From positions 21,150,634 through 21,214,633 of the forward strand of contig OZ034970.1 of the NCBI GenBank assembly GCA_964030785.1: a stretch of DNA of 64,000 bases, read 5' to 3'. Under the pieces are notes generated by a model. The model had not been told where the DNA came from. It did not search any database and saw nothing but the letters and a program-made list of their open reading frames with translations. Origin of the DNA: Siderastrea siderea (taxonomy: Eukaryota > Cnidaria > Anthozoa > Scleractinia > Rhizangiidae). A program made the position numbers and the translations under genes. This document shows, in pieces, positions 20,917-28,312 of the stretch (positions within the stretch are counted from its first letter, which is position 1; every line of letters begins with the position of its first letter).

Positions 20917-21174
20917 CCATGAGTTGAAGTGTGAAATGAGATGGGGGTTTTTATAGAGAAATCAAAGGGTCACGTGGGGAGGGAAGGGACCAATGAGAGA
21001 AAGGTCCCATCATGCTGTGGGAGGGGAAGAGGTGGGGGTACCCCCCTCCCCCCTCCTTAGATAGACCATGGTGCATTGCGCGAATCGGGGTATATAAGTC
21101 AAGCGAGGCCACAGGACACTATTCCTAGCTTTGAGTTCGGTCTGTGTGAGTTATGTTTGTGGTGTCAACTGAAA
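20917..21174. promoter_or_regulatory. Left divergent promoter region
   Basis: On the minus strand, in order: CCAAT box as ATTGG (20990-20994 on +), a C/T-rich tract, CACGTG (20971-20976) and TATAAAAAC (20947-20955), then the RING-like ATG. The same order and near-identical spacing precede polB at 36.6 kb. On the plus strand a TATATAAG at 21091 lies 84 bp before the next gene's ATG. A G/C-run inverted segment (GGTGGGGGTACCCCCCTCCC) lies between. Confidence 0.7.
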
Positions 21175-21756
21175 ATGGTAAAAACAAGAAAACCCTTGGG
21201 CTGTCTAGCCAGTGAAACGAATGTGAGTGGAGACGACCATTTGCGGAGGAGAGTGGGTGAAGAGCTGACGCCAGTGGAACGCCACACGAGGGCAATGTAC
21301 GCCAGGAGGGAGGAAGCGTGGCGCGGCCTGAACAAACAGCGCGTGGCTGCGTTTATCCGGATGTTTATCCTGTGCTTTGTAGAGAGTGAGAATGGGCACC
21401 AATTGCACCCAGTGACCTACAAATTGTTGAAAAAGACCTTGGTCAAGCGGATCATCCCTTGGATTTGTAAGTGGCTCCTATTTACAATGGATGAGTTGTA
21501 TTGGCCTATCACGAGGGAGCAGTTCCAGGAACTGGACCGCTATTTAGCGGAGCATATGCCAACAATCCATAGAGTGCCCGAGTGGGAGGCCGTAGCGTAT
21601 TTTTTCAAGGAGGTAGAGAAGAAGCGAGAGCAGGAGTCCAGTGAGGAGGAGTCCACTGAGGAGGAGGAGGAGGAGGAGGAGGAGGATGCTGGGGCAAGGA
21701 GTTATGAACAATATAGACAAACGGACGAATATTATCGAGACAGAGACATTTGTTGA
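21175..21756 (+). CDS. Early-type protein with acidic C-terminal tail
   Basis: 193 residues from the ATG at 21175, chosen because a TATATAAG lies 84 bp upstream; the longer frame would start before the likely transcription start. The N-terminus is basic. The middle has Trp-rich helical segments (IIPWICKWLLFTMDELYWP). The tail is a long Glu run (EESTEEEEEEEEEDAG, about residues 160-177) encoded by a GAG repeat, ending in a Tyr/Arg/Asp-rich stretch. Divergent from the RING-like gene, so probably early. The family is not recognised. The acidic tail is compatible with a transcription or chromatin role. Confidence 0.65.
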   Translation: MVKTRKPLGCLASETNVSGDDHLRRRVGEELTPVERHTRAMYARREEAWRGLNKQRVAAFIRMFILCFVESENGHQLHPVTYKLLKKTLVKRIIPWICKWLLFTMDELYWPITREQFQELDRYLAEHMPTIHRVPEWEAVAYFFKEVEKKREQESSEEESTEEEEEEEEEDAGARSYEQYRQTDEYYRDRDIC

Positions 21757-22028
21757 TTTTTGTTTTGTGATGTGATGTAAGTCAAGAGCCAGATGCAATT
21801 TGTATGTAAAGTTTTTTAATTAAAAAGAGTTGATGTTACAAATGGTGGTTGGTCTTCTTTGCCACGCTGGGTGGGGTGTTCCTATTTACAATTGAAAAAA
21901 AGCTATCTACAATTTGAAAAAATAAAAACTAAAAATGGCTATGTACAATGGGAAAAAAATAAAAACTAAAAAAAAAAAAAAATTGAAAAAGAAAGCTATG
22001 TACAATTCCAAAAGTAAAAACTAAGAAA
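21757..22028. other. Convergent A-rich spacer
   Basis: Separates two convergent genes. It contains an AATTAAA at about 21818 suited to the upstream gene and an A-rich near-repeat of GCTATGTACAAT...AAAAATAAAAACTA occurring about three times between 21900 and 22020. No ORF is supported. Confidence 0.5.
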
Positions 22029-22517
22029 TTACAAATGGTAGTAATGGTCCGAGCGGTACCATGATTGACTGGGTATATCAAACAGGTAGACGGGTTTGCC
22101 TTGATCCATAGCCAATTGCACAGTCCAACCAGTGCCTCCTTTCACGCGTTTATGATCCGGTTCCAAGATGCCAAAGGCATAGATGGTATGGGCTTTTTTG
22201 GCCAATTGATAATTACGTTGCAGCAATTGCAGGGTGTAAAAATGACTGGGCATTTGTTTGCCTAGTTTCTCCGCTGCCTGGTGAAGATGGGGGTTGGCCA
22301 GCATCAGGACTTCCACCGTAGAAGGGGTGATGAAAGTGGATCGAGGATGGTTCGGGGGGACCAGGACTTCTAGTTGCATCCCAAAGTGTTTGGCCTGTTC
22401 TTCCACGAGGGCATCCGTACCTTTGGCTCCCCCTGTGTAGACCACATGGCCATGACCCACTTGCAGTTCCAAGGCACCGAGATCTTGTTCTCCGATCATG
22501 TTGATGTTGGGGGGCAT
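22029..22517 (-). CDS. SLOG/DprA-like Rossmann-fold protein
   Basis: 162 residues from the ATG at 22517; the longer frame would need a TTG start. The fold signature is VVYTGGAKGTDALVEEQAKHFG (G29-D35 core, beta strand then Gly-rich loop then helix) and GGTGWTVQLAMDQGKPVYLFD (127-147), the paired nucleotide-binding motifs seen in the SLOG superfamily (DprA/SMF, LOG, YspA-like). Such proteins bind or cleave nucleotide-derived ligands or bind DNA. Which applies here is unknown. It is antisense to the late block and has its own upstream region with a CTATTTAAG. This is not a usual Polinton core gene, so it looks acquired. A NUDIX or other Rossmann enzyme is less likely given the GGAKGTD motif. 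Confidence 0.7.
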   Translation of the reverse strand: MPPNINMIGEQDLGALELQVGHGHVVYTGGAKGTDALVEEQAKHFGMQLEVLVPPNHPRSTFITPSTVEVLMLANPHLHQAAEKLGKQMPSHFYTLQLLQRNYQLAKKAHTIYAFGILEPDHKRVKGGTGWTVQLAMDQGKPVYLFDIPSQSWYRSDHYYHL

Positions 22518-22732
22518 GGCTTTTGAGAATGAAGATCTAGTGACCAAGGGACCGTCTTAAATAGGGACAATGGACCAATGGGAAGACAAGAGGTCCTTAT
22601 TTGGATTAAACAAGCTGACCAATGGGAAGATAACAAGTCCTTATATGGGTAGGATAAGCTGACCAATGACAGTCAAGGGTCTAAGGTATAAAAAGGCATG
22701 GTCGGTAGGGGTGACATCAACCTTTGAGTACG
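22518..22732. promoter_or_regulatory. Divergent promoter with repeated CCAAT motifs
   Basis: GACCAATGGGAAGA occurs near 22571 and 22617, with a further GACCAATGA near 22660, each followed by TCCTTAT in the first two cases. On the plus strand TATAAAAAG at 22687-22695 lies 46 bp before the ATG at 22733. On the minus strand CTATTTAAG (about 22556) serves the SLOG-like gene. Confidence 0.65.
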
Positions 22733-23602
22733 ATGTCTGTCGATCGGAAGAGAAAATCAACCCATCCCCCAGAGGGTAAGAAGAAGAAGAAGAGCATTCA
22801 ACATATGACGCCCGTGGACTGTGATCCTGTGGTGTGCGACGTGGTGGAAGACACCCGAGCTGCGGTGGAAGATATGATGAAAGAATTGAATGACATGGTG
22901 GAGCAATCACCCCCATCACCTCAATTCACCTTGACGACCGTGTATGATCCTCCCAGTTCAGTGGACACTATGGTATGTCCTTACCATGAGGTGCGTTTGG
23001 AGGCCCGAGAATCTCAAAAGGGATGGAAGTATGTGAAATGTCCCATGCAACCGTGTTTGCTGTTTTGTGGTCAAGATAAAGTTCTGGAGTATATGAAAGC
23101 CGTGTATAGTCAACCTCATGTAGAAGTGTTGGACATGTGGGGTGGTTTACAATGCTTTTGCCGTGAACCCGCGACGCTTCAACAGAGTCATTCGACCCAG
23201 AACCCCGATCGGTTGTTTCTGACTTGTTCCAAGAAAACGTGTGGCTTCTTCCGATGGGCCGACCAACCCTTGGGTTCCAAGTACTGGAGTTGGTTTCATG
23301 ACAACCCTCCCAAAAAAGCCGACCAACAAGCTGAACCACCCACCCGTGATGCTCAAGGATATCCCAAGAGGGGCTATGACATCCCTGGCCCGCCCCCTCG
23401 AGTCAGAAGGAAAGAGGACGTGGAACGAGAACGACCCCTGACAGACTATGAGAAACAATTGTTACGAGAAATTCAAGATCTCAAGAACCGTCAAGAAATG
23501 ATGGTAGCCCCAGCTCCACCACCCCCCAAGTACAGTGACAGTGTGGAGAACTGGCAGAAAGGTCTAGAGACCATCAGTTGTGGCCGTCTAGGTCTCTTTT
23601 AA
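22733..23602 (+). CDS. GRF-type zinc-finger protein
   Basis: 289 residues from the ATG at 22733, 46 bp after a TATAAAAAG. The basic N-terminus (KRKS, KKKKK) could be a nuclear signal. Two zinc motifs are visible: C82-x2-H85 with C103-x4-C108, and C141-x-C143 with C165-x4-C170, the latter ending CGFFRWAD as in GRF zinc fingers of topoisomerase III, NEIL3 and APE2. GRF fingers bind single-stranded DNA. The C-terminal third is Pro/charged with a predicted helix. The likely role is DNA binding during replication or transcription. AATAAA at 23614-23619 follows the stop. Confidence 0.75.
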   Translation: MSVDRKRKSTHPPEGKKKKKSIQHMTPVDCDPVVCDVVEDTRAAVEDMMKELNDMVEQSPPSPQFTLTTVYDPPSSVDTMVCPYHEVRLEARESQKGWKYVKCPMQPCLLFCGQDKVLEYMKAVYSQPHVEVLDMWGGLQCFCREPATLQQSHSTQNPDRLFLTCSKKTCGFFRWADQPLGSKYWSWFHDNPPKKADQQAEPPTRDAQGYPKRGYDIPGPPPRVRRKEDVERERPLTDYEKQLLREIQDLKNRQEMMVAPAPPPPKYSDSVENWQKGLETISCGRLGLF

Positions 23603-23638
23603 ATGAGAGAACGAATAAAATTTTTTATCAATGTCACC

Positions 23639-23989
23639 ATGGAGTCTGTGTGTGATGCGTGGGAGTCTATCTTGTCCCTGGGGCAATGGCAATGTCATCA
23701 AACCCTTTGCCAAGTCTTATATGATCACCAACCCGGGTCCCAAATCCCCATACCCCCTTGTCCCCAGGACACGCATCCTCTCCACCTCTTTGAAGAAACC
23801 CATGTGGACCGCAACTTGTATCGATGGGTGGTGTTTGTCTTATGGTTAAAAGCTCACCCAGAGGCATGGCGATGGTATCGAATCATTCAAAAGGCGCATC
23901 CCCACACGGTCCCCACCATATCGACCTTATGGGATGAATGCCAGAACGTATGGCCCCTCGAAAGAAAAAGGTCTCCCCATCATGGTTGA
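23639..23989 (+). CDS. Small Trp/His-rich protein of unknown function
   Basis: 116 residues from the ATG at 23639, in a good initiation context (ACCATGG). An earlier in-frame ATG at 23603 directly abuts the previous stop and precedes that gene's AATAAA, so the later start is preferred. Rich in Trp, His and Cys (ESILSLGQWQCHQTLCQ; LYRWVVFVLWLKAHPEAWRW). It overlaps the integrase start by 52 bp in another frame. I do not recognise a family. Its position just before the integrase may mean it is a partner protein. Confidence 0.6.
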   Translation: MESVCDAWESILSLGQWQCHQTLCQVLYDHQPGSQIPIPPCPQDTHPLHLFEETHVDRNLYRWVVFVLWLKAHPEAWRWYRIIQKAHPHTVPTISTLWDECQNVWPLERKRSPHHG

Positions 23990-25083
23990 ATCGTTACCAC
24001 GATCCTCGAGCCCCCGGCAGTTTAGGAGGGGTGCAACGATTTGCTAAAGCCCATCGTCTCCCTTTGAAAAAAGCTCAACGGGTCTTGGAACGGGATTTGG
24101 CCTATACGTTACATAAACCACGACGTCGTCGTTTTCCCACCGTCCCCGTCATTGTAGGAGGATTAGATGATCAATGGGCCGCGGATTTAGTAGAAGTGCA
24201 ACCCTTGGCCAAGTATAATCGGGGTATACGCTACTTGTTGACGGTCTTGGATGTGTTGTCCAAGTACGCGTGGGTCCAACCGTTGAAAGACAAAACCGGG
24301 GTGGCGTTGGTTCATGCCTTTGACAAGATTTTGAAAGGACGTCACCCGAATCGACTGCAAACGGATCGAGGGAAAGAATTTTACAACCGGACCTTTCAAC
24401 GATGGCTGGACGAGCAAGGCATTCAACATTTTTCCACCGAAGGGGATGCGAAAGCCAGTGTGGTGGAACGATTTAACCGCACCTTGAAAGAACGGTTGTA
24501 CCGTTATTTCACCGCGGCCAACACGTTGAAATTTGACGATGTCTTACCCGAGTTGGTGCAAGGGTATAATGCCACCCGGCATCGAAGTATTGGTATGGCC
24601 CCTCAAGACGTGACGTGGGACAACGAAGAAGCGGTGTGGAAACGATTGTATGCCAAACGGTTGAAAGACCAGAAAAAACCTAAATTCAAAGTAGGAGATC
24701 GTGTCCGTCTCAACAAGATTCATCGTACCTTTGAAAAAGGCTATTTACCCGGTTGGACCGAAGAAGTGTTTGTGGTGCATCGTGTGATCCCGGGATCTGT
24801 GCCCACGTATAAGATTCACGAATGGGATGATACCCCCGTCCAAGGTACGTTTTATGAAGAGGATTTACAAAAAGTCCATGTATCCGAGGTGTTTCGGATC
24901 GAAAAGGTACTTAAGCGACAAAAAGATCGTTGGTTGATCAAGTGGAAAGGGTGGCCCGACAAGTACAATAGTTGGATTCGTAGTCAAGACGTCACGTCTC
25001 TCCAACCACCCCAGAGGAAAAGCCCACCCAAACGACAACTGAAGACTAAAGAGACAAGCCCACCCAAAAGACGACGCGACTAA
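23938..25083 (+). CDS. Polinton integrase with chromodomain
   Basis: 381 residues. The N-terminal HHCC-like region is reduced to YHDPRAPGSLGG and a basic stretch. The catalytic core has D83 (QWAADLVEV), D143 (LQTDRGKEF) and E177 (SVVERFNRT). The C-terminal part has an SH3-like segment (FKVGDRVRLNK) and a chromodomain (FRIEKVLKRQKDRWLIKWKGW, about 318-345) followed by a Pro/Lys-rich tail. It inserts the element and generates the 6-bp duplication seen at its ends; the chromodomain may target modified histones. Starts at ATG 23938 or 23950. All catalytic residues are intact. Confidence 0.95.
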   Translation: MPERMAPRKKKVSPSWLNRYHDPRAPGSLGGVQRFAKAHRLPLKKAQRVLERDLAYTLHKPRRRRFPTVPVIVGGLDDQWAADLVEVQPLAKYNRGIRYLLTVLDVLSKYAWVQPLKDKTGVALVHAFDKILKGRHPNRLQTDRGKEFYNRTFQRWLDEQGIQHFSTEGDAKASVVERFNRTLKERLYRYFTAANTLKFDDVLPELVQGYNATRHRSIGMAPQDVTWDNEEAVWKRLYAKRLKDQKKPKFKVGDRVRLNKIHRTFEKGYLPGWTEEVFVVHRVIPGSVPTYKIHEWDDTPVQGTFYEEDLQKVHVSEVFRIEKVLKRQKDRWLIKWKGWPDKYNSWIRSQDVTSLQPPQRKSPPKRQLKTKETSPPKRRRD

Positions 25084-25086
25084 ACA

Positions 25087-26127
25087 ATGACGTTGGTGCC
25101 CAATTCTTCGTTTTACGTGACGTTGATGAGTCATGCGAGTACCAAAGAGTTTCCTGGGAACAAGAGTCATCATTTCAGAAACCGATTGCCTAAACCCATC
25201 CGATTTGTGGGACGAGGATGGATGGTGGGTATGGTGAGTTTATCCTTACCCACCATTCCCGTGATAGCGGAAGAAGGAGGCGTGGGTGATTCCCATCCTC
25301 TGTTGTACGTACGATGGCACGAACGGGTGCATGACACAGACGATCAAGGGGACGATGTCTGGTGGCATCAACGGCGCGAACTCTTTGTGTACGGACGAGA
25401 TATGAGAAAGGAGATGGCCTCCTCGACGGGATCGCACTTTTTTCATCAATTGGTGTACCGTTACGTGCAAGCCCGTGCCAAACAAACCGAACCCAAAAAC
25501 AAATGGGCCGAGAACAATGGCGTCAAATTGTACCCGACCTTTGAATGGACCTCCGAAGGGGATTTGGTATTGAATACCGTCAATGTGGATTACACACGAC
25601 AAGTGGCACGTGTGGAATGGGGTAGAACCTTGGCCCTGAGAATGGGATGGATTGAACAAGTATCAACGGGCGTGTATCGATTGGGTCCCAATCTCTTGCA
25701 AGAATTTCATTCGGACTCCATTCCCATTCCCACCGATGTCCTGGATGGCAGCAACAAGCCCGCCTTTTGGAAAGTGGATGGGGATTATCTGAACTTGAGT
25801 ATGACGTGTAATTGGCGGTTTGTGAATTTGAACCAGACCTTTCGTCCCTCGTTGGAATTTCCCTCCACGCGTCCTTTGCACGTGTATTGTGATGTAGGGA
25901 CCAGCAGCATGGTAGGGGGTCGCATCACCGATCTCTTACGAGAAATCAAGTACCAGCCTCAAAACACCACCCACTTTGAACCTAGACATATTCAATATAT
26001 CCCAGTACGCAATGAAGTGGTGGAAATCGTGGAAACCCAGATGGCCGAAACCAATGGGGATCTGGTGAAATTTGGTGAAGGGCGTGCCCTCCTGACCCTC
26101 CACTTTAAAAGGGAAGTGGTGGTGTGA
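25087..26127 (+). CDS. Penton-like minor capsid protein, copy 1
   Basis: 346 residues, starting 3 bp after the integrase stop. It shares its framework with the following gene: N-terminal SFYVTLMSHASTKEFPGN, a RLPKPI..G.GW.VG..SLSLP block, and C-terminal ITDLLREIKYQ, FEPRHIQY, VRNEVVEIV and LVKFGEG...LTLHFK. The N-terminal pattern of short beta strands with 'SLP' matches what I associate with Polinton penton-like proteins that sit at capsid vertices. Tandem duplication of this gene is unusual. An alternative is some other beta-rich minor capsid protein. Confidence 0.6.
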   Translation: MTLVPNSSFYVTLMSHASTKEFPGNKSHHFRNRLPKPIRFVGRGWMVGMVSLSLPTIPVIAEEGGVGDSHPLLYVRWHERVHDTDDQGDDVWWHQRRELFVYGRDMRKEMASSTGSHFFHQLVYRYVQARAKQTEPKNKWAENNGVKLYPTFEWTSEGDLVLNTVNVDYTRQVARVEWGRTLALRMGWIEQVSTGVYRLGPNLLQEFHSDSIPIPTDVLDGSNKPAFWKVDGDYLNLSMTCNWRFVNLNQTFRPSLEFPSTRPLHVYCDVGTSSMVGGRITDLLREIKYQPQNTTHFEPRHIQYIPVRNEVVEIVETQMAETNGDLVKFGEGRALLTLHFKREVVV

Positions 26128-26141
26128 AGAAGAAAGACAAC

Positions 26142-27191
26142 ATGTCGTTCTACGTGACGTTACCGAGTCATGCCAACCGACGTGAATTTCCCAACAACCA
26201 AGCCAATTCCTTCAAGATTCGTTTACCTCAACCGTTACAGCTCACAGGGGGTGGATGGCAAGTGGGGTTGAGTGCCATTTCCTTACCGGATGCGCGCGTC
26301 AATTTGTATGAGTTGGTGAAGAAAAATGGGTACGTCATGGGGGTGTCCTGGGGCCAAACCTATCCCAAACCGGGTGCAAAAGACGGGGAAATGACCTCGC
26401 GAGTAGACACCGCGCGAAGCATCATCAATGACGTCCAAGATTTGGATTGGGTGGTGGATGGGGTGAGTTTCATGAAAGCCATCATTACTCACTTGGAACA
26501 ACAACGTATGGAAATGGCCATTCAAGGTGGTCGGTTTACCAATGATGAAGGCAAACACACCTACGTCAAGTTCAAGTGGGAAGGCGAGGATCTGCTCATC
26601 GACAACACCAATATCTGTCATTGCGGCACCGACACACCAGCCCTGACCATCTACACCAAGTTGGCGCTCAAGATGGGATGGTTACGTAAAATTGACAATG
26701 TGTTGATTTTGGGACCGAACTTACAACAAGAATTCATGGGGGATCAAATCCCCAACATGACAAAACCCGCTGGCAACGATTGGAACGATGTCAACGACGA
26801 TCAGAGCAAACCGGTCTTTTGGACGGTGCGTTCGTTTTTACCGGATTATTTACAATTGAGTATGAGTTGTAGTTGGCGTTTCACCAACTTGAATGTAGCG
26901 TTTCGTTCAGTGGTGGGTGAACCCACACGATCGTTGCACGTGTACTCCGACGTGGCAGGCAGCACGGTGGTGGGCAATCGCGTGACTGATTTGTTGCGTG
27001 AAATCCAGTACAAGCGTGAAGCACGCGGCAACCTGTATTTTGAACCGTTGCACATTCAATACATGTCTCTTCGTAACGAGGTGGTGGAAATGATTCACGT
27101 TCAAGTGGCTGAAACCATTGGTAGAGGAGGAGACTTGGTCAAGTTTGGTGAAGGTCATACCATTGTCACGTTACACTTCAAAAAGGCATAA
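26142..27191 (+). CDS. Penton-like minor capsid protein, copy 2 (paralogue)
   Basis: 349 residues from the ATG at 26142, preferred to an upstream GTG that overlaps the preceding stop. A TTTAAAAGG at 26104 could be its TATA element. It shares with copy 1 the SFYVTLPSHANRREFPNN start, RLPQPLQLTGGGWQVG, VTDLLREIQYK, FEPLHIQYMSLRNEVVEM and DLVKFGEG. The middle third has diverged and carries insertions. Two paralogues could occupy different capsid positions, or one could bind the cell surface. This is inference. Confidence 0.6.
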   Translation: MSFYVTLPSHANRREFPNNQANSFKIRLPQPLQLTGGGWQVGLSAISLPDARVNLYELVKKNGYVMGVSWGQTYPKPGAKDGEMTSRVDTARSIINDVQDLDWVVDGVSFMKAIITHLEQQRMEMAIQGGRFTNDEGKHTYVKFKWEGEDLLIDNTNICHCGTDTPALTIYTKLALKMGWLRKIDNVLILGPNLQQEFMGDQIPNMTKPAGNDWNDVNDDQSKPVFWTVRSFLPDYLQLSMSCSWRFTNLNVAFRSVVGEPTRSLHVYSDVAGSTVVGNRVTDLLREIQYKREARGNLYFEPLHIQYMSLRNEVVEMIHVQVAETIGRGGDLVKFGEGHTIVTLHFKKA

Positions 27192-27224
27192 AAAAGAGAG
27201 ACGAGAAGGGAACCCAAATCAATC

Positions 27225-27461
27225 ATGCCTCCGAAACGACGACGACGACGACGACGACGCCGACCACAGCGTCCACAAGCGGGGGAAGGGGTCAACGCGG
27301 TGATTGCCGGGATTCCTAAGGCCGCTTGGTCCATCACCAAAGGGGTAGAAAAGTTAGCCAAAAAGAATTACCTAAGATCAACGAAGAAACGTATGGAAGA
27401 AATGCGAAGTGGGAAACGCAAACGGTGGGCGGGGGAATCGTTTACGTGCAACGTCATGTGA
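27225..27461 (+). CDS. Small Arg-rich core-like protein
   Basis: 78 residues. It begins MPPKRRRRRRRRRPQRP, encoded by a CGA repeat, followed by a short helical segment (VNAVIAGIPKAAWSITKGVEKL) and a basic end. CATAAAAAAG at 27187 lies 38 bp before the ATG. The composition fits a DNA-condensing core protein similar in kind to adenovirus core proteins. No direct homologue is claimed. Confidence 0.65.
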   Translation: MPPKRRRRRRRRRPQRPQAGEGVNAVIAGIPKAAWSITKGVEKLAKKNYLRSTKKRMEEMRSGKRKRWAGESFTCNVM

Positions 27462-27500
27462 GTATAAAAAGAAAACAAGGATTGTGAAAAACAAACAAAG

Positions 27501-27686
27501 ATGCCCAAGACAAGAGTGCGTCGAAGGAGACGAAGAAGGCAACGAGGGGGTCTCTTGCCCCTGGCCGCCCTCATTCCAGCCTTGATCGCTGGAGGAAAAG
27601 CTGTGGCGTTGGGTGCCGCAAGTGGTGCCGCGAGTTACGGGGCTAAAAAAGGGTTGGAAGCCGCTTTTCGGAAAAAACGACGATGA
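27501..27686 (+). CDS. Adenovirus pX/mu-like core protein
   Basis: 61 residues: an Arg-rich start, then RRQRGG at about residues 12-17, a hydrophobic stretch (LLPLAALIPALIAGG) with Gly/Ala-rich continuation, and a basic tail. This layout of basic head, protease site and hydrophobic segment is like the adenovirus pX (mu) precursor. TATAAAAAG at 27463-27471 is 38 bp upstream of the ATG. QRGG suits cleavage by the adenain-like protease at 29716. Probably a precursor condensed with the genome or a membrane-active peptide. Confidence 0.65.
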   Translation: MPKTRVRRRRRRRQRGGLLPLAALIPALIAGGKAVALGAASGAASYGAKKGLEAAFRKKRR

Positions 27687-27750
27687 CGGTATAAAAAGGG
27701 GAGTCCCATAAAGCCTAAACAAAACGTTTATCCCTGGTGAAGAAGGCACC

Positions 27751-28077
27751 ATGCGTGGGGGAAGTTTGACACGATTTCGAACCGACGAGTGGTATGATCA
27801 ACAAGGCAAAGGAGTGATGACGGATCTGATGCGTGGGGGGTTGCAAGGTCTTATAAGGACGCGAAATCCTTTAAAATTGCCTAGTAATATCAAGAGAGGG
27901 TTGGAAACGGGTTTGACACGAGGTATCAAACGCAAAGCCGAAGACGTCCTTAAAAAGGAAATCACCAAACAAGCCAAGAAAGCGTTGAGTCATAAGAACG
28001 TGAAAGACGCCGTGCGTGTAGCCACTGCCTTATTTCCCAAACAAACCAAACGTGCACGTGATATTTTGGGAGTCTAA
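27751..28077 (+). CDS. Basic virion-like protein with MRGG motifs
   Basis: 108 residues. MRGG occurs at the very start and again at about residues 27-30 (DLMRGGLQG), matching the (M/I/L)-x-G-G type of adenain site. The rest is Lys/Arg-rich and helical (KAEDVLKKEITKQAKKAL). TATAAAAAG lies at 27690 and CATAAAG at 27707 before the ATG. The stop overlaps the ATG of the next gene (TAATGG). A core or scaffolding precursor is likely. Confidence 0.6.
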   Translation: MRGGSLTRFRTDEWYDQQGKGVMTDLMRGGLQGLIRTRNPLKLPSNIKRGLETGLTRGIKRKAEDVLKKEITKQAKKALSHKNVKDAVRVATALFPKQTKRARDILGV

Positions 28078-28310
28078 TGGAACCCGTGCATTCACGACCT
28101 CGACGGATTCGTAGTAATCGAGGGTTGTCTCAATGGGGAGGACTGTATCCGTTTTGGAAACTCATGCCACGACGACGACAACGTGGTGGATGGTTAAGTC
28201 CCGAGGTGATGAGAGTCCCCGGGTTTGATTTGAGACAACGTTTAGCACGACGACGACGACGCTATAAAAACCCCTCACGACGACGACGGGGTACCACTCG
28301 ACGACGTTAA
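28077..28310 (+). CDS. Arg-rich virion-like protein with QRGG motif
   Basis: 77 residues; the ATG overlaps the previous stop. It carries QWGG near residue 20 and RRQRGGW near residues 34-39, then an Arg-rich C-terminus (RRRRRYKNPSRRRRG). It is the third of a run of short basic proteins ahead of the major capsid gene. The final part of its coding sequence contains the TATAAAAAC (28263) that probably serves the capsid gene. Likely a DNA-binding core protein precursor. Confidence 0.6.
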   Translation: MEPVHSRPRRIRSNRGLSQWGGLYPFWKLMPRRRQRGGWLSPEVMRVPGFDLRQRLARRRRRYKNPSRRRRGTTRRR

Positions 28311-28312
28311 AC

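Noticed and set aside
23603..23638. ATG at 23603 as start of the small protein before the integrase
   Set aside because: It abuts the previous stop and precedes that gene's AATAAA; the ATG at 23639 has better context.
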